Part shown: in pieces, positions 7,145 through 15,324 of the stretch
Layout of the letters: every line of letters begins with the position of its first letter
Numbering within the stretch: the stretch's first letter is position 1
Origin: Spirochaetia bacterium UBA2205
GTDB lineage: Bacteria; Spirochaetota; UBA4802; UB4802
Direction: 5' to 3'
DNA length: 45,360 bases
Assembly: GCA_002328585.1 (NCBI GenBank)
Contig: DCUV01000030.1
Location: 1-45,360 of the forward strand
Translations under genes and position numbers: made by a program
Notes under the pieces: generated by a model
The model's input: the letters and a program-made list of their open reading frames with translations, nothing else
The model's database searches: none
What the model was told of the DNA's origin: nothing

Positions 7145-9319
7145 ATGGTTTTGACATCAACTATTAATGCACAAGGTGTATACTACACAATGGTAAACCG
7201 GCAGATACGTGAGCTGGCAATGAAGGGTGAGAAGGCTATTACTGTAGAAAATGTGTTAGGGCAGCGATATATTGGCGGCGGCTTACATCACAATGTTGTT
7301 ATAACCATACATGGCACTCCGGGACAGGATCTTGGTGCTTTTATGAATGGCCCGCGAATTGTGGTACATGGTAATGCGCAGGATGGTGTTGGGAATACAA
7401 TGAATAATGGAGCGATAGTTATCCATGGAAAAGCAGGAGAGATTCCAGGACATTCCATGCGCGGCGGCATTATTATAATCCGGGATGACGCTGAATACAG
7501 AGCTGGCATTCATATGAAAGAGTACGAGGATCAGATCCCATTAATTGTCATAGGAGGGACTGTAAAAGATTATTGTGGTGAATATATGGCAGGCGGCAGG
7601 ATGGTTGTATTGAACAGGCTGAATGATAGCTATCCAGCAGGGAATGATGTTGGTACTGGCATCCATGGCGGAGTCATCTATATACGAGGAAATGTTGACA
7701 GCCGCAGGCTGGGAGTTGGTGCAGTGTTTAATACATTGGATGCGGACGATAAAAATTTTTTACAGCAGGCGATATTACTTTTTAAGCAGGAATTCCCCTA
7801 TATAGAACTATCAAACATAAGCATTGATGATTTTTTAAAAATAACCAAAAAAGGACATCGTCCATTTGCAAACCTGTATTCACCGGCAATGAACATCAAA
7901 ACAAAAAAACCAATTCATCTTAACCTGACCCCGCCATGCACCTATGCATGTCCAACCGGAATACCAACGCCGGTATTTTTAAATCTTATAAAGGATGGTA
8001 AGGTAAAAGATGCACAGATGCTTATGGATGAGTATACGCCATTCAGGATGTCAGTATGCGGTACGGTTTGCCCTGCGCCCTGCATGGAAGCCTGCAGTAG
8101 GAACATGATTGATGGACCAATGGATATTCCCTATCTGGCACGGGAGTATTACCCTGATTTTAATCCAACGGTATATGGAAAACCAAACAATAAAAAAGTT
8201 GCTGTTATTGGCGCAGGCCCTGCTGGGCTTTCTGCAGCATGGCAACTGGCGCGAAGAGGGTATACAGTAACAGTATTTGAAAAGACCAGTGATATTGGTG
8301 GCAAGGTGAGATTGGCAATCCCAAAAGACAGGTTGCCGGATGAGATATTGGGAAGGGATCTGGAACGTATCAAAAGTTTGCCAATAGAATTTAAGGTCAA
8401 TACTCGTGTGGATGCAGAGCTCTTTTCCAGAATATACCACGATAATGATCTGGTGCTCATTGCAACAGGTAGTTACATTTCACGTAAACTTTCTATTAGG
8501 GGTGGTGAGCGCATTGTTTCCGGACTGGAATTTTTAATGGGCATAAATGAAGGCAACCCCATGGATTTAACTAATAACGATGTTGTCATTATTGGTGCCG
8601 GGAATGTTGGGATGGATATAGCCTGTGAGTCATGGCGTCACGGTGCAAAAACAGTTACTGCTGTTGATATTCAAAAGCCGTTATCATTTGGTAAAGAACG
8701 CGAGATGGCAGAAAGGCTTGGTACTGCCATACTCTGGCCCAGAAGCATAGATTATATTGATGATGCCATGATCTATTTTACCAATGGCGAATCGATGCAC
8801 GCCGATGTTATTTTTATAAGCATTGGTGAAAAGCCGGATATTTCATTTTTACCTGAAACAGTAATGGTAAATGAGCGGGGATATATTGTAACAGCAGATA
8901 AATCATTTCAAACCTCTGATAGCAAGGTTTATGCTTGTGGCGATATTGTAACGACAGGTTTAATAACGGATGCTATTGGGATGGGCAGGTTGGCTGCAAT
9001 GGAAATACATGCCTATTGTGAGGGCAAAGATTTTATCTATCCAGGAAAAACACCGGTGCCACGACGAAGAATTAACACTGCTTACTTTGGAGGTGAAACC
9101 AGAGAAGTAGACCGCTGTATAAGTTGTGGTACATGTATATTTTGTGATAAATGTGTACAGATATGCCCACAGGGAGCAATAACACGAAATGGCGAAATTT
9201 TTACCATTGATTCAGAATTGTGCACAGCATGTTATACCTGTGTTAACGTTTGCCCGCGGGGGGCATTGCAGCCTGGTGATTTTGATGATATTGCTAATGA
9301 TGTATTGTTTAAGAAATAA
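7145..9319 (+). CDS. Fused glutamate synthase GXGXG domain, GltD-like FAD/NAD(P) oxidoreductase and 2x[4Fe-4S] ferredoxin
   Basis: This 724-residue protein joins three usually separate parts. Residues 1 to about 235 form the right-handed beta-helix GXGXG domain (repeated G-x-x-x-G and G-G turns such as Y-I-G-G-G, M-N-N-G, M-R-G-G). From about 255 a GltD/DPYD-type oxidoreductase follows, with cysteine motifs C-T-Y-A-C-P-T-G and C-G-T-V-C-P-A-P-C, an FAD motif G-A-G-P-A-G and an NAD(P) motif G-A-G-N-V-G. The C-terminus has two 4Fe-4S motifs (C-I-S-C-G-T-C and C-T-A-C-Y-T-C, each closing with C-P). It would feed reducing power, from NAD(P)H or ferredoxin, to the FMN subunit. AGGAGG precedes the ATG. 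The fusion suggests a fixed electron chain within the complex. Confidence 0.88.
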   Translation: MVLTSTINAQGVYYTMVNRQIRELAMKGEKAITVENVLGQRYIGGGLHHNVVITIHGTPGQDLGAFMNGPRIVVHGNAQDGVGNTMNNGAIVIHGKAGEIPGHSMRGGIIIIRDDAEYRAGIHMKEYEDQIPLIVIGGTVKDYCGEYMAGGRMVVLNRLNDSYPAGNDVGTGIHGGVIYIRGNVDSRRLGVGAVFNTLDADDKNFLQQAILLFKQEFPYIELSNISIDDFLKITKKGHRPFANLYSPAMNIKTKKPIHLNLTPPCTYACPTGIPTPVFLNLIKDGKVKDAQMLMDEYTPFRMSVCGTVCPAPCMEACSRNMIDGPMDIPYLAREYYPDFNPTVYGKPNNKKVAVIGAGPAGLSAAWQLARRGYTVTVFEKTSDIGGKVRLAIPKDRLPDEILGRDLERIKSLPIEFKVNTRVDAELFSRIYHDNDLVLIATGSYISRKLSIRGGERIVSGLEFLMGINEGNPMDLTNNDVVIIGAGNVGMDIACESWRHGAKTVTAVDIQKPLSFGKEREMAERLGTAILWPRSIDYIDDAMIYFTNGESMHADVIFISIGEKPDISFLPETVMVNERGYIVTADKSFQTSDSKVYACGDIVTTGLITDAIGMGRLAAMEIHAYCEGKDFIYPGKTPVPRRRINTAYFGGETREVDRCISCGTCIFCDKCVQICPQGAITRNGEIFTIDSELCTACYTCVNVCPRGALQPGDFDDIANDVLFKK

Positions 9320-9330
9320 TTACAATAATC

Positions 9331-10080
9331 TCACTTCAAAATCTTCTTTAATGTCTTTTCTAAATAATCAATGTGCTCTACTACTGCTTCTCTGGCTACA
9401 TCAGGTTTATTGGAATTGATTGCATTAAGAATTTTGAGGTGCTGACTATATATATCATCAGATGTGTTTTTTACCTTTGATAGTTTTTCGCGGCTATAAG
9501 GAAGTACACCACGCAAAATGGTTGAAATAGCATTTAAAACATGGGCAAAGATAGTGTTGTTGGTGGCTTCATAAAGGTGATTATAAAATTGTGCATAAAA
9601 TTTTCCACCTTCACGTTTTTGAATCAAATTTTCAACACCCATAAGTTCAATCTGGGTTTTGAATGAATTAAGCTTACGCCTTTGCTCTTCGTTGGCGCGC
9701 AATGCGGCTAAAGCGGCTGCCTCGGCATCTATAATGCGTCTTACCTCTAAAAGTTCCCATATTTTTTTATGGTCAATCTGGATCAATCCTTCAATAGGAG
9801 TTCTAATTGCATCGTTGATGACTGATTTTACATATTTCCCTTTTCTGCCCTGTGATTCGATATAGCCTTTTGCTTCAAGTAATTTCATTGCCTCGCGCAA
9901 GGATATACGGCTAATACCAAATCTTCTGGTCATCTCTAATTCTGAAGGCAGCCTGTCACCTGGCTTTAACACGCCGGATGAAATAAGTTCAATAATCTGT
10001 GAAACTACCAGACTTGGGATGTCAGGGGCTTTTTCAATTTTGTTGATCATGAGCTGAACGCCTTTGTTACGTGGTGCCAT
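9331..10080 (-). CDS. GntR-family (FCD subfamily) transcriptional regulator
   Basis: The 249-residue protein has an N-terminal winged helix (G-D-R-L-P-S-E-L-E-M near 42, I-S-R-I-S-L-R-E-A-M-K-L-L-E-A-K-G near 57) and an alpha-helical FCD effector domain (E-V-R-R-I-I-D-A-E-A-A near 110, H-L-Y-E-A-T-N-N-T near 167, H-I-D-Y-L-E-K near the end). FCD regulators usually sense organic acids or related carboxylates. The gene converges on the glutamate synthase operon with 11 bases between stops, so direct control of that operon is only a guess. AAGGAGA precedes the ATG by about nine bases. A palindrome over its putative promoter suggests autoregulation. Confidence 0.88.
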   Translation of the reverse strand: MAPRNKGVQLMINKIEKAPDIPSLVVSQIIELISSGVLKPGDRLPSELEMTRRFGISRISLREAMKLLEAKGYIESQGRKGKYVKSVINDAIRTPIEGLIQIDHKKIWELLEVRRIIDAEAAALAALRANEEQRRKLNSFKTQIELMGVENLIQKREGGKFYAQFYNHLYEATNNTIFAHVLNAISTILRGVLPYSREKLSKVKNTSDDIYSQHLKILNAINSNKPDVAREAVVEHIDYLEKTLKKILK

Positions 10081-10178
10081 TGATGTGGTCTCCTTTATGG
10101 GGTAGTGTAGTGTTTTTCATAGTGCCATGAAATGATATATAAGAATGATCGTTACTCCAAAGTATTATTGTATTACAT

Positions 10179-10205
10179 ATTATAATATTAATTATATTGT
10201 GTCAA
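10179..10205 (-). promoter_or_regulatory. Candidate sigma70-type promoter of the GntR-family gene
   Basis: Read on the minus strand, TTGACA (10205-10200) and TATAAT (10184-10179) are perfect consensus hexamers. They are separated by 15 bases, slightly shorter than ideal. They lie about 100 bases upstream of the regulator's ATG. The -35 box is inside the palindrome described next. Confidence 0.5.
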
Positions 10206-10211
10206 CACAAT
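10196..10211. promoter_or_regulatory. Palindromic operator candidate (ATTGTGT-CA-ACACAAT)
   Basis: A perfect 7+7 base inverted repeat with a two-base centre lies in the regulator's upstream region and covers the -35 box of the likely regulator promoter. GntR/FCD proteins bind short palindromes and commonly repress themselves, so this is the best candidate operator in the region. Confidence 0.5.
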
Positions 10212-10516
10212 TAATATAGCAAAGTTGCATGACTATCTATACAAAATAAAATAATTTTAATTAAAGCAAAAAATATGCATTATTATATCATGACCATACA
10301 AAATATCTAAAAATTTTGTTGATTTGTTTATTGTCATACAATAGGCAACATCGTATTTGATAAAATATGGGTTGAATAGTATGAATGTGTTGCAATAGTT
10401 TTTTTTGGCGATAGTAACTTTTTATTGACTGATGCTTGTTAATTGCATTTATTGTTATAATTATATTCCGGGTTGTTACCATTGCCTGCAATAATCTATT
10501 TTTGGGAAAAACGTAC

Positions 10517-12124
10517 ATGAAGATTATCATAAGCGGACCAAAAGGTTGCGGAAAATCAACCGTGGGGAAACGAATAGCTGAGGAGATAGGTGTCTCGTTT
10601 TACGAAACCGATGAAATGATTGAATCCATGTTTGCTGATAAGCATGGAACACGTAAAACATGCAGGATGATAGTGCGGGAGTTTGGTGAGGAGCATTTCA
10701 GAGAATGGGAAACGGCAGCCATTGAAAAGATTGCCCTGCTGGACTGGTGTGTGGTTGCTACCGGTGGGGGTACCATGCTGTTGCCCATCAACAGGGCATT
10801 ATTGCGCAGGGATAGCATTATTGTTTTACTAAAGGCATCTATTGATGTATTGTGGGAGCGTATGCAGATAACCGGGCTCCCGCCATTTTTACAGGGGGAT
10901 GATGCGTACCACAACTATTGTCAGCGGGTTATGAAGGTTTATGAAGCAACAGAGCATATCAGTGATGTTGTAAATGAAGTTACCCACGATAATGAAGCAA
11001 CAGTTCATAATGATATTCTACAGCAGATTTCATTTGTTATGGGGCAATGGATGTTTGCTCCCAATACCTTTGGGCAGGTATTGCGAATAACCACGTTTGG
11101 CGAAAGCCATGGGGTTGCAGTGGGTGTGGTTATTGATGGCTTAAAACCGGACATCCCTATTGATGAAAACGATATTCAAAAACAGCTTGATAAACGAAAG
11201 CCCGGGCAGAGCACCATAAGCACTCAGCGCAAAGAAGCTGACCACGTTGCAATTGTATCAGGGATATTTGAAGGGAAAACAACGGGCACTCCTGTATGTA
11301 TGATAGTATATAATAAAGATAAGGATTCCATGGCGTATGAATCAATCAAAGATATATTCAGGCCAGGGCATGCTGATTTTACATTCTGGAAAAAATATGG
11401 CATACGGGATTACAGGGGTGGAGGACGCTCTTCAGGACGTGAAACGGTGGGGAGGGTTGCTGCCGGAGCTATCGCCCTGAAACAATTAAAGGCAAACGGT
11501 GTACAGGTGCTGGCGTATGCAGAAGAAATAGCGGGGATACAGGGAACAGTTGAGGATTATTCATTTGTGGAAAAAAATCCGGTACGGGCAGCAGACCCGC
11601 AGAAAGCCCCATTGATGGAAGAGGCTATAAAAAAAGCAGCAGCAGAACATGATTCCGTTGGCGGCATTGTAAAATGTGTTATAAAGGGATTGCCTGCAGG
11701 ATTGGGGGACCCTGTATTCTTTAAGCTTGATGGACGGCTTGCTTGGGCTATCATGTCTATTGGTGCTGTAAAAGGTGTTGAGTTTGGTAGCGGGTTTGAG
11801 GCAGCACGCAAACGGGGTAGCCAGAATAATGATGCTATGAAAGATGGAAAATTTTTAACCAATAATGCCGGTGGCATTCTGGGCGGCATTGCTACAGGGC
11901 AGGATATTGTAATGCGGATTGCGGTAAAGCCAACCCCTTCCATTGCCATGCCTCAGCAAACCATGAATATCTATAGCCATAATGTAGATATTACTATTAA
12001 AGGAAGGCATGACCCCTGTATTGTGCCACGCATTATTCCGGTTGTTGAAGCAATGGTTGCGCTGGTATGCTATGATGCATGGTTGGTGCAGGAGAAGATA
12101 GGGCGGCATGACAGTATTGTATAG
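10517..12124 (+). CDS. aroKC: Bifunctional shikimate kinase / chorismate synthase fusion (AroK-AroC)
   Basis: Residues 1 to about 170 are shikimate kinase: Walker A G-P-K-G-C-G-K-S-T, the substrate segment T-D-E-M-I-E, F-R-E-W-E, and the G-G-G loop (A-T-G-G-G-T-M). From about 180 a full chorismate synthase follows, with T-T-F-G-E-S-H-G, the R-P-G-H-A-D segment, and G-G-G-R-S-S-G-R-E-T. The protein would catalyse the shikimate phosphorylation step and the final step to chorismate; EPSP synthase, which acts between them, is not fused. The total of 535 residues fits the two domains. ATG 10517 begins exactly before the P-loop strand; no good ribosome site is visible. The 3' end overlaps ribF by 17 bases, so they are probably co-translated. 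Confidence 0.9.
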   Translation: MKIIISGPKGCGKSTVGKRIAEEIGVSFYETDEMIESMFADKHGTRKTCRMIVREFGEEHFREWETAAIEKIALLDWCVVATGGGTMLLPINRALLRRDSIIVLLKASIDVLWERMQITGLPPFLQGDDAYHNYCQRVMKVYEATEHISDVVNEVTHDNEATVHNDILQQISFVMGQWMFAPNTFGQVLRITTFGESHGVAVGVVIDGLKPDIPIDENDIQKQLDKRKPGQSTISTQRKEADHVAIVSGIFEGKTTGTPVCMIVYNKDKDSMAYESIKDIFRPGHADFTFWKKYGIRDYRGGGRSSGRETVGRVAAGAIALKQLKANGVQVLAYAEEIAGIQGTVEDYSFVEKNPVRAADPQKAPLMEEAIKKAAAEHDSVGGIVKCVIKGLPAGLGDPVFFKLDGRLAWAIMSIGAVKGVEFGSGFEAARKRGSQNNDAMKDGKFLTNNAGGILGGIATGQDIVMRIAVKPTPSIAMPQQTMNIYSHNVDITIKGRHDPCIVPRIIPVVEAMVALVCYDAWLVQEKIGRHDSIV

Positions 12125-13043
12125 TTTAGATGAACGTGAGGAAACATTTCATAATCCCGTTGTAACCATCGGTAACTTTGATGGCGTTCATTGCGGTCAT
12201 AAAGCAATCTTTGAAACCATGCTGCAGGTTGCACACTCCATCAATGGCGATGCTATAGTATTTACATTTAGTGAGCACCCGCGTAAAATCCTTACACCGC
12301 AAACACCGCCTAAGATATTAACAACATCAACAGAAAAGATACGAGCAATTGAAGAGACGGGAGTAAAAAATATTGTCATGATACCATTTACCCATGAACT
12401 TGCAAATCTTACAGCGGAAGAATTTTTATACAGGATTATTTTTTATCATATTGGGAAAGCCAATATTGTTGTTGGGTATGACCATGCTTTTGGCCGGGGA
12501 AGAGAAGGCAACTATGAATATCTGCAGGCGATAGCTCATAAAGAAGGGATTATGGTAAAACGAGTGGAGCCGGTATGTATTCAGTCAAAGCCTGTTTCAT
12601 CGTCGTGGATACGTGCTGAGATTGAAGATGGGAATGTAGCTATGGCAAATGAATTGCTGGGAAGAGCATATTCCCTCAGCGGTACGGTGGTGCAGGGACA
12701 GATGCGTGGCAGGCTGCTGGGTTATCCCACTGCTAACATAGCACCTGATGATATGGATAAGATTATTCCTAAAGACGGCGTATATGCGGTGAGGGTAGTT
12801 ATCAACAACACCATGTACGATGGAATGCTCAATATAGGAACCAATCCAACATTTGCCAATACCGAGCGCACCATTGAGGTTAATATCTTTGATTTTAACA
12901 GTGACATTTACGGGATACATGTAGAGGTGTATTTTTATGAACGCATTCGTGATGATAAGCGGTTTGAATCTGTTACTGCATTAAAAGAACAATTATATAA
13001 CGATATGATTACAGCGCAGACAATGTTAAAAACAAGGGCATAG
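12108..13043 (+). CDS. ribF: Bifunctional riboflavin kinase / FMN adenylyltransferase
   Basis: The 311-residue length is typical of RibF. The N-terminal adenylyltransferase has I-G-N-F-D-G-V-H-C-G-H near residue 21 and the S-S-x-x-I-R-x-x-I-x-x-G segment near 165-177. The C-terminal riboflavin kinase has G-R-L-L-G-Y-P-T-A-N-I near 202-212 and N-I-G-T-N-P-T-F near 245. It makes FMN and FAD from riboflavin, cofactors used by the flavoproteins encoded upstream. It begins inside the end of aroKC, without its own spacer. Confidence 0.92.
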   Translation: MTVLYSLDEREETFHNPVVTIGNFDGVHCGHKAIFETMLQVAHSINGDAIVFTFSEHPRKILTPQTPPKILTTSTEKIRAIEETGVKNIVMIPFTHELANLTAEEFLYRIIFYHIGKANIVVGYDHAFGRGREGNYEYLQAIAHKEGIMVKRVEPVCIQSKPVSSSWIRAEIEDGNVAMANELLGRAYSLSGTVVQGQMRGRLLGYPTANIAPDDMDKIIPKDGVYAVRVVINNTMYDGMLNIGTNPTFANTERTIEVNIFDFNSDIYGIHVEVYFYERIRDDKRFESVTALKEQLYNDMITAQTMLKTRA

Positions 13044-13049
13044 GTCATA

Positions 13050-13577
13050 GTGTTTCCCAAAGATATTACAGCGTATGTAAAAAATAGTGTATATATGCAT
13101 ATTAATTTTTTTCAATGGAAGCTTTTTATTATTGGCGATAGTTACTCTATAAAATTACTATTCTTTGATACCATGCTACACTGTGATGATTATAGTACAA
13201 TTCTTAATACTGTAAAAAAAGGAAGCACTCCGCCGTTAGAGGATGCAAAGTTATTTTTTGATGCATACATGAGCAAGAGCATTATAGCACTGCCTCCCTG
13301 TGATTTATCACTGTATACCCGGAAGGAACAAATGGTTCTGCGCACACTATCACAGATACCACCTGGACAAACCAGAAGCTACGGCGAGCTGGCACTTTGC
13401 TGCGGCATGAAAAATGCCTCGCGATTTATTGGGAATGTCATGGCAAAAAATATGTTTCCTATTATATACCCCTGCCACAGGATTATTAAAAAAAATGGTA
13501 CTATTGGAAATTATACTGGCGGTGTTGCAATAAAGCAGTTTTTATTACGCCATGAACGTGACATGGATACCTGTTGA
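13050..13577 (+). CDS. ogt: Methylated-DNA--protein-cysteine S-methyltransferase
   Basis: The 175-residue protein has the DNA-binding helix-turn-helix (Q-T-R-S-Y-G-E-L, N-A-S-R-F-I-G-N) and the active-site motif I-Y-P-C-H-R-I-I near residue 138-145, then the Y-T-G-G segment. It transfers alkyl groups from O6-alkylguanine to its cysteine, a suicide DNA repair reaction. It follows ribF by six bases, so it is likely in the same transcript. The start is a GTG at 13050; an internal ATG near 13095 would remove 15 residues and cannot be excluded. Confidence 0.88.
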   Translation: MFPKDITAYVKNSVYMHINFFQWKLFIIGDSYSIKLLFFDTMLHCDDYSTILNTVKKGSTPPLEDAKLFFDAYMSKSIIALPPCDLSLYTRKEQMVLRTLSQIPPGQTRSYGELALCCGMKNASRFIGNVMAKNMFPIIYPCHRIIKKNGTIGNYTGGVAIKQFLLRHERDMDTC

Positions 13578-13643
13578 TTTTCTCCCCTCATAATCAATTC
13601 CTGATAATGATTATTGTATACATACCAGCAACTTTTTTTTATT

Positions 13644-13763
13644 AAGGGTCAGAGCATATTATCTTTTTACCTCTTCTCCCTCAGCATGAATCCTAAAACT
13701 TATCATGTTCAGGCACAGAGTACGCTGAGAAAAAGAAGATAAAAATGGAAAAAGGGTCAGAGC
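13644..13763. repeat. Small mobile-repeat-like element flanked by AAGGGTCAGAGC
   Basis: In the gene-free stretch 13578-13888 the 12-mer AAGGGTCAGAGC occurs at 13644-13655 and again, in the same orientation, at 13752-13763. Between them the segments near 13660-13688 and 13729-13746 are imperfectly inverted (…CTCAGC / GCTGAG…). 'GGGTCAGAGC' sequences are familiar to me from REP-like repeats mobilised by REP-associated tyrosine transposases in many genomes. No transposase is present here. The rest of the stretch shows nothing else. Confidence 0.5.
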
Positions 13764-13888
13764 CTATAGTAGTTATACAGTACAAAAGCAGTCTATACGG
13801 TATAAAATAATATTGAAGAAAACTTATTTATGCAATACAATTCGTGTAAGCAATTGATGTATGAACCATAAAGGAAGATGGTGGTTAT

Positions 13889-15133
13889 ATGGCACAATTA
13901 GCAGATGTATATATGGCTTTGTCAAAATCTATTGATTATACGGATAAAGAAATTGGATGCCACAACAAACATGTAGCCTATATTGCGGGTTGTATAGCTC
14001 AATGTATGGGACTATCCTCAGACGAGATAAAAAATACCGTTATTGCCGGCTCTTTACATGATATTGGTGTATTAAAAGAGGCAGAATTTAAAGAGCTTGC
14101 AGATTTTCAGTATGGCAATGGCGTTGATCAACATTGTGAAATGGGCTACCGTCTTATTAACACATGCCAATTGTCACAACATTTAGCGCAGGCTATACGC
14201 TATCATCATGTTGATTACATACAGTGGAAGGAGAATAATGCTGGGGGAAATATCCCCATGGCTTCCCATATTATTCATGTAGCAGATAGAGTAGATGTGC
14301 TCATTAACAGGCGCAAAGATTTCCTTTTACAAAAAGATGATATATTGGCAACATTAAAAAAATACTCTGGTAGAAGATTTGATCCTGAAATAGTGAAATG
14401 CTTTGAGGAGGTATCTGCAAAAGAATCATTCTGGTTTGATCTTCAATTTGACAGTATAGATGAAAAAATAAAATCATTGATAGCTTATAATCCGATGCTA
14501 TCATTGCATGACATACATGAAATATCTACATTATTTACAAAGATTATAGATTTCAGAAGCCGGTTTACAGCAGCCCATTCAACCTCTGTAGCTAATGTTG
14601 CCAGAGAGTTAGGTTCCCTGCTTAATCTTTCCAAACGCGAGTGCTTGATGCTTGATATTGCGGGGCATCTGCATGATATAGGGAAGTTAGCAATACCGTT
14701 AACTATTCTGGAAAAGCAAGGGCCATTAACAAAAGAAGAATGGACGATAATGAAACAGCATGTTTATTTTACTTATATTATTTTAACAGTAATAGATTCA
14801 GCTGATTTTAGAATAATAAATGAATGGGCATCCTATCATCATGAAAGGCAGGATGGGAGAGGCTACCCCTTTAAAATAACAAAAGATAAATTAACTATTG
14901 GTTCGCGCATTATGGCGGTTGCTGACATGTTTACTGCCTTAGCTGAAGAAAGGCCATATCGAAGCGCTATGGATGATAATGAGATAATGTCTGCAATGAA
15001 TAAAGCTAAAAAAGATTTACTGGACCCACTGATTGTTGAAGCAATGCTGGATAATTATTTACATTTTAAAGAATTAAGAGCCGAAGCATTTCGTAATTCA
15101 TTAAAAGAATTTAAAGAACAGTTTGATTTTTAA
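13889..15133 (+). CDS. HD domain / HD-GYP domain protein, putative cyclic-di-GMP phosphodiesterase
   Basis: The 414-residue protein has two HD modules. The first (residues about 20-140) has S-L-H-D-I-G near 56 and Y-H-H near 108. The second is a proper HD-GYP: G-H-L-H-D-I-G-K-L near 258-266, H-H-E-R-Q-D-G-R-G-Y-P near 315-326, and a D-x-F-x-A-L segment. HD-GYP proteins hydrolyse cyclic-di-GMP (some cGAMP). No receiver or membrane part is present, so input may come through the N-terminal HD module. It is followed by a chemoreceptor, but with repeat-like sequence between, so shared transcription is uncertain. Confidence 0.87.
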   Translation: MAQLADVYMALSKSIDYTDKEIGCHNKHVAYIAGCIAQCMGLSSDEIKNTVIAGSLHDIGVLKEAEFKELADFQYGNGVDQHCEMGYRLINTCQLSQHLAQAIRYHHVDYIQWKENNAGGNIPMASHIIHVADRVDVLINRRKDFLLQKDDILATLKKYSGRRFDPEIVKCFEEVSAKESFWFDLQFDSIDEKIKSLIAYNPMLSLHDIHEISTLFTKIIDFRSRFTAAHSTSVANVARELGSLLNLSKRECLMLDIAGHLHDIGKLAIPLTILEKQGPLTKEEWTIMKQHVYFTYIILTVIDSADFRIINEWASYHHERQDGRGYPFKITKDKLTIGSRIMAVADMFTALAEERPYRSAMDDNEIMSAMNKAKKDLLDPLIVEAMLDNYLHFKELRAEAFRNSLKEFKEQFDF

Positions 15134-15210
15134 TAGTAATTTACAAACAATATTTTGATTGAATAATGTATTGAGTTGCTATATATTTGATAATCAAAAG
15201 TAAAAAAATA

Positions 15211-15290
15211 GATTCCGGGTTAAGCCCGTAATGACATTGGCGCGAAAACTCCCCTCGCCTTACGAAAGAGAGGGGTAGGGGGGTGAGGTT
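15211..15290. repeat. Dispersed-repeat-like sequence (GATTCCGGGTTAAGCCCG... plus CCCCTC/GAGGGG hairpin)
   Basis: The left part, GATTCCGGG-TTAAG-CCCGTAATGAC, resembles the widespread palindrome 'ATTCCGGGTCAAGCCCGGAATGAC' found scattered in many bacterial genomes. The right part has CCCCTC (15251-15256) pairing with GAGGGG (15270-15275), followed by TAGGGGGGTGAGG, another commonly dispersed pattern. Both are far more GC-rich than the flanks. The repeat may also act as a transcription barrier before the chemoreceptor gene. Confidence 0.5.
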
Positions 15291-15324
15291 AATAATGCTA
15301 GTTTCTGAGGAGGAGATGCTGTAT

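Larger units (their letters stand above)
10081..10516. other. Intergenic region between divergent regulator and aroKC genes
   Basis: About 430 very AT-rich bases without a convincing gene. It contains the regulator promoter and palindrome given separately. A frame open on the plus strand from 10436 into aroKC has no plausible start before 10517. I see no RNA gene. Confidence 0.5.
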
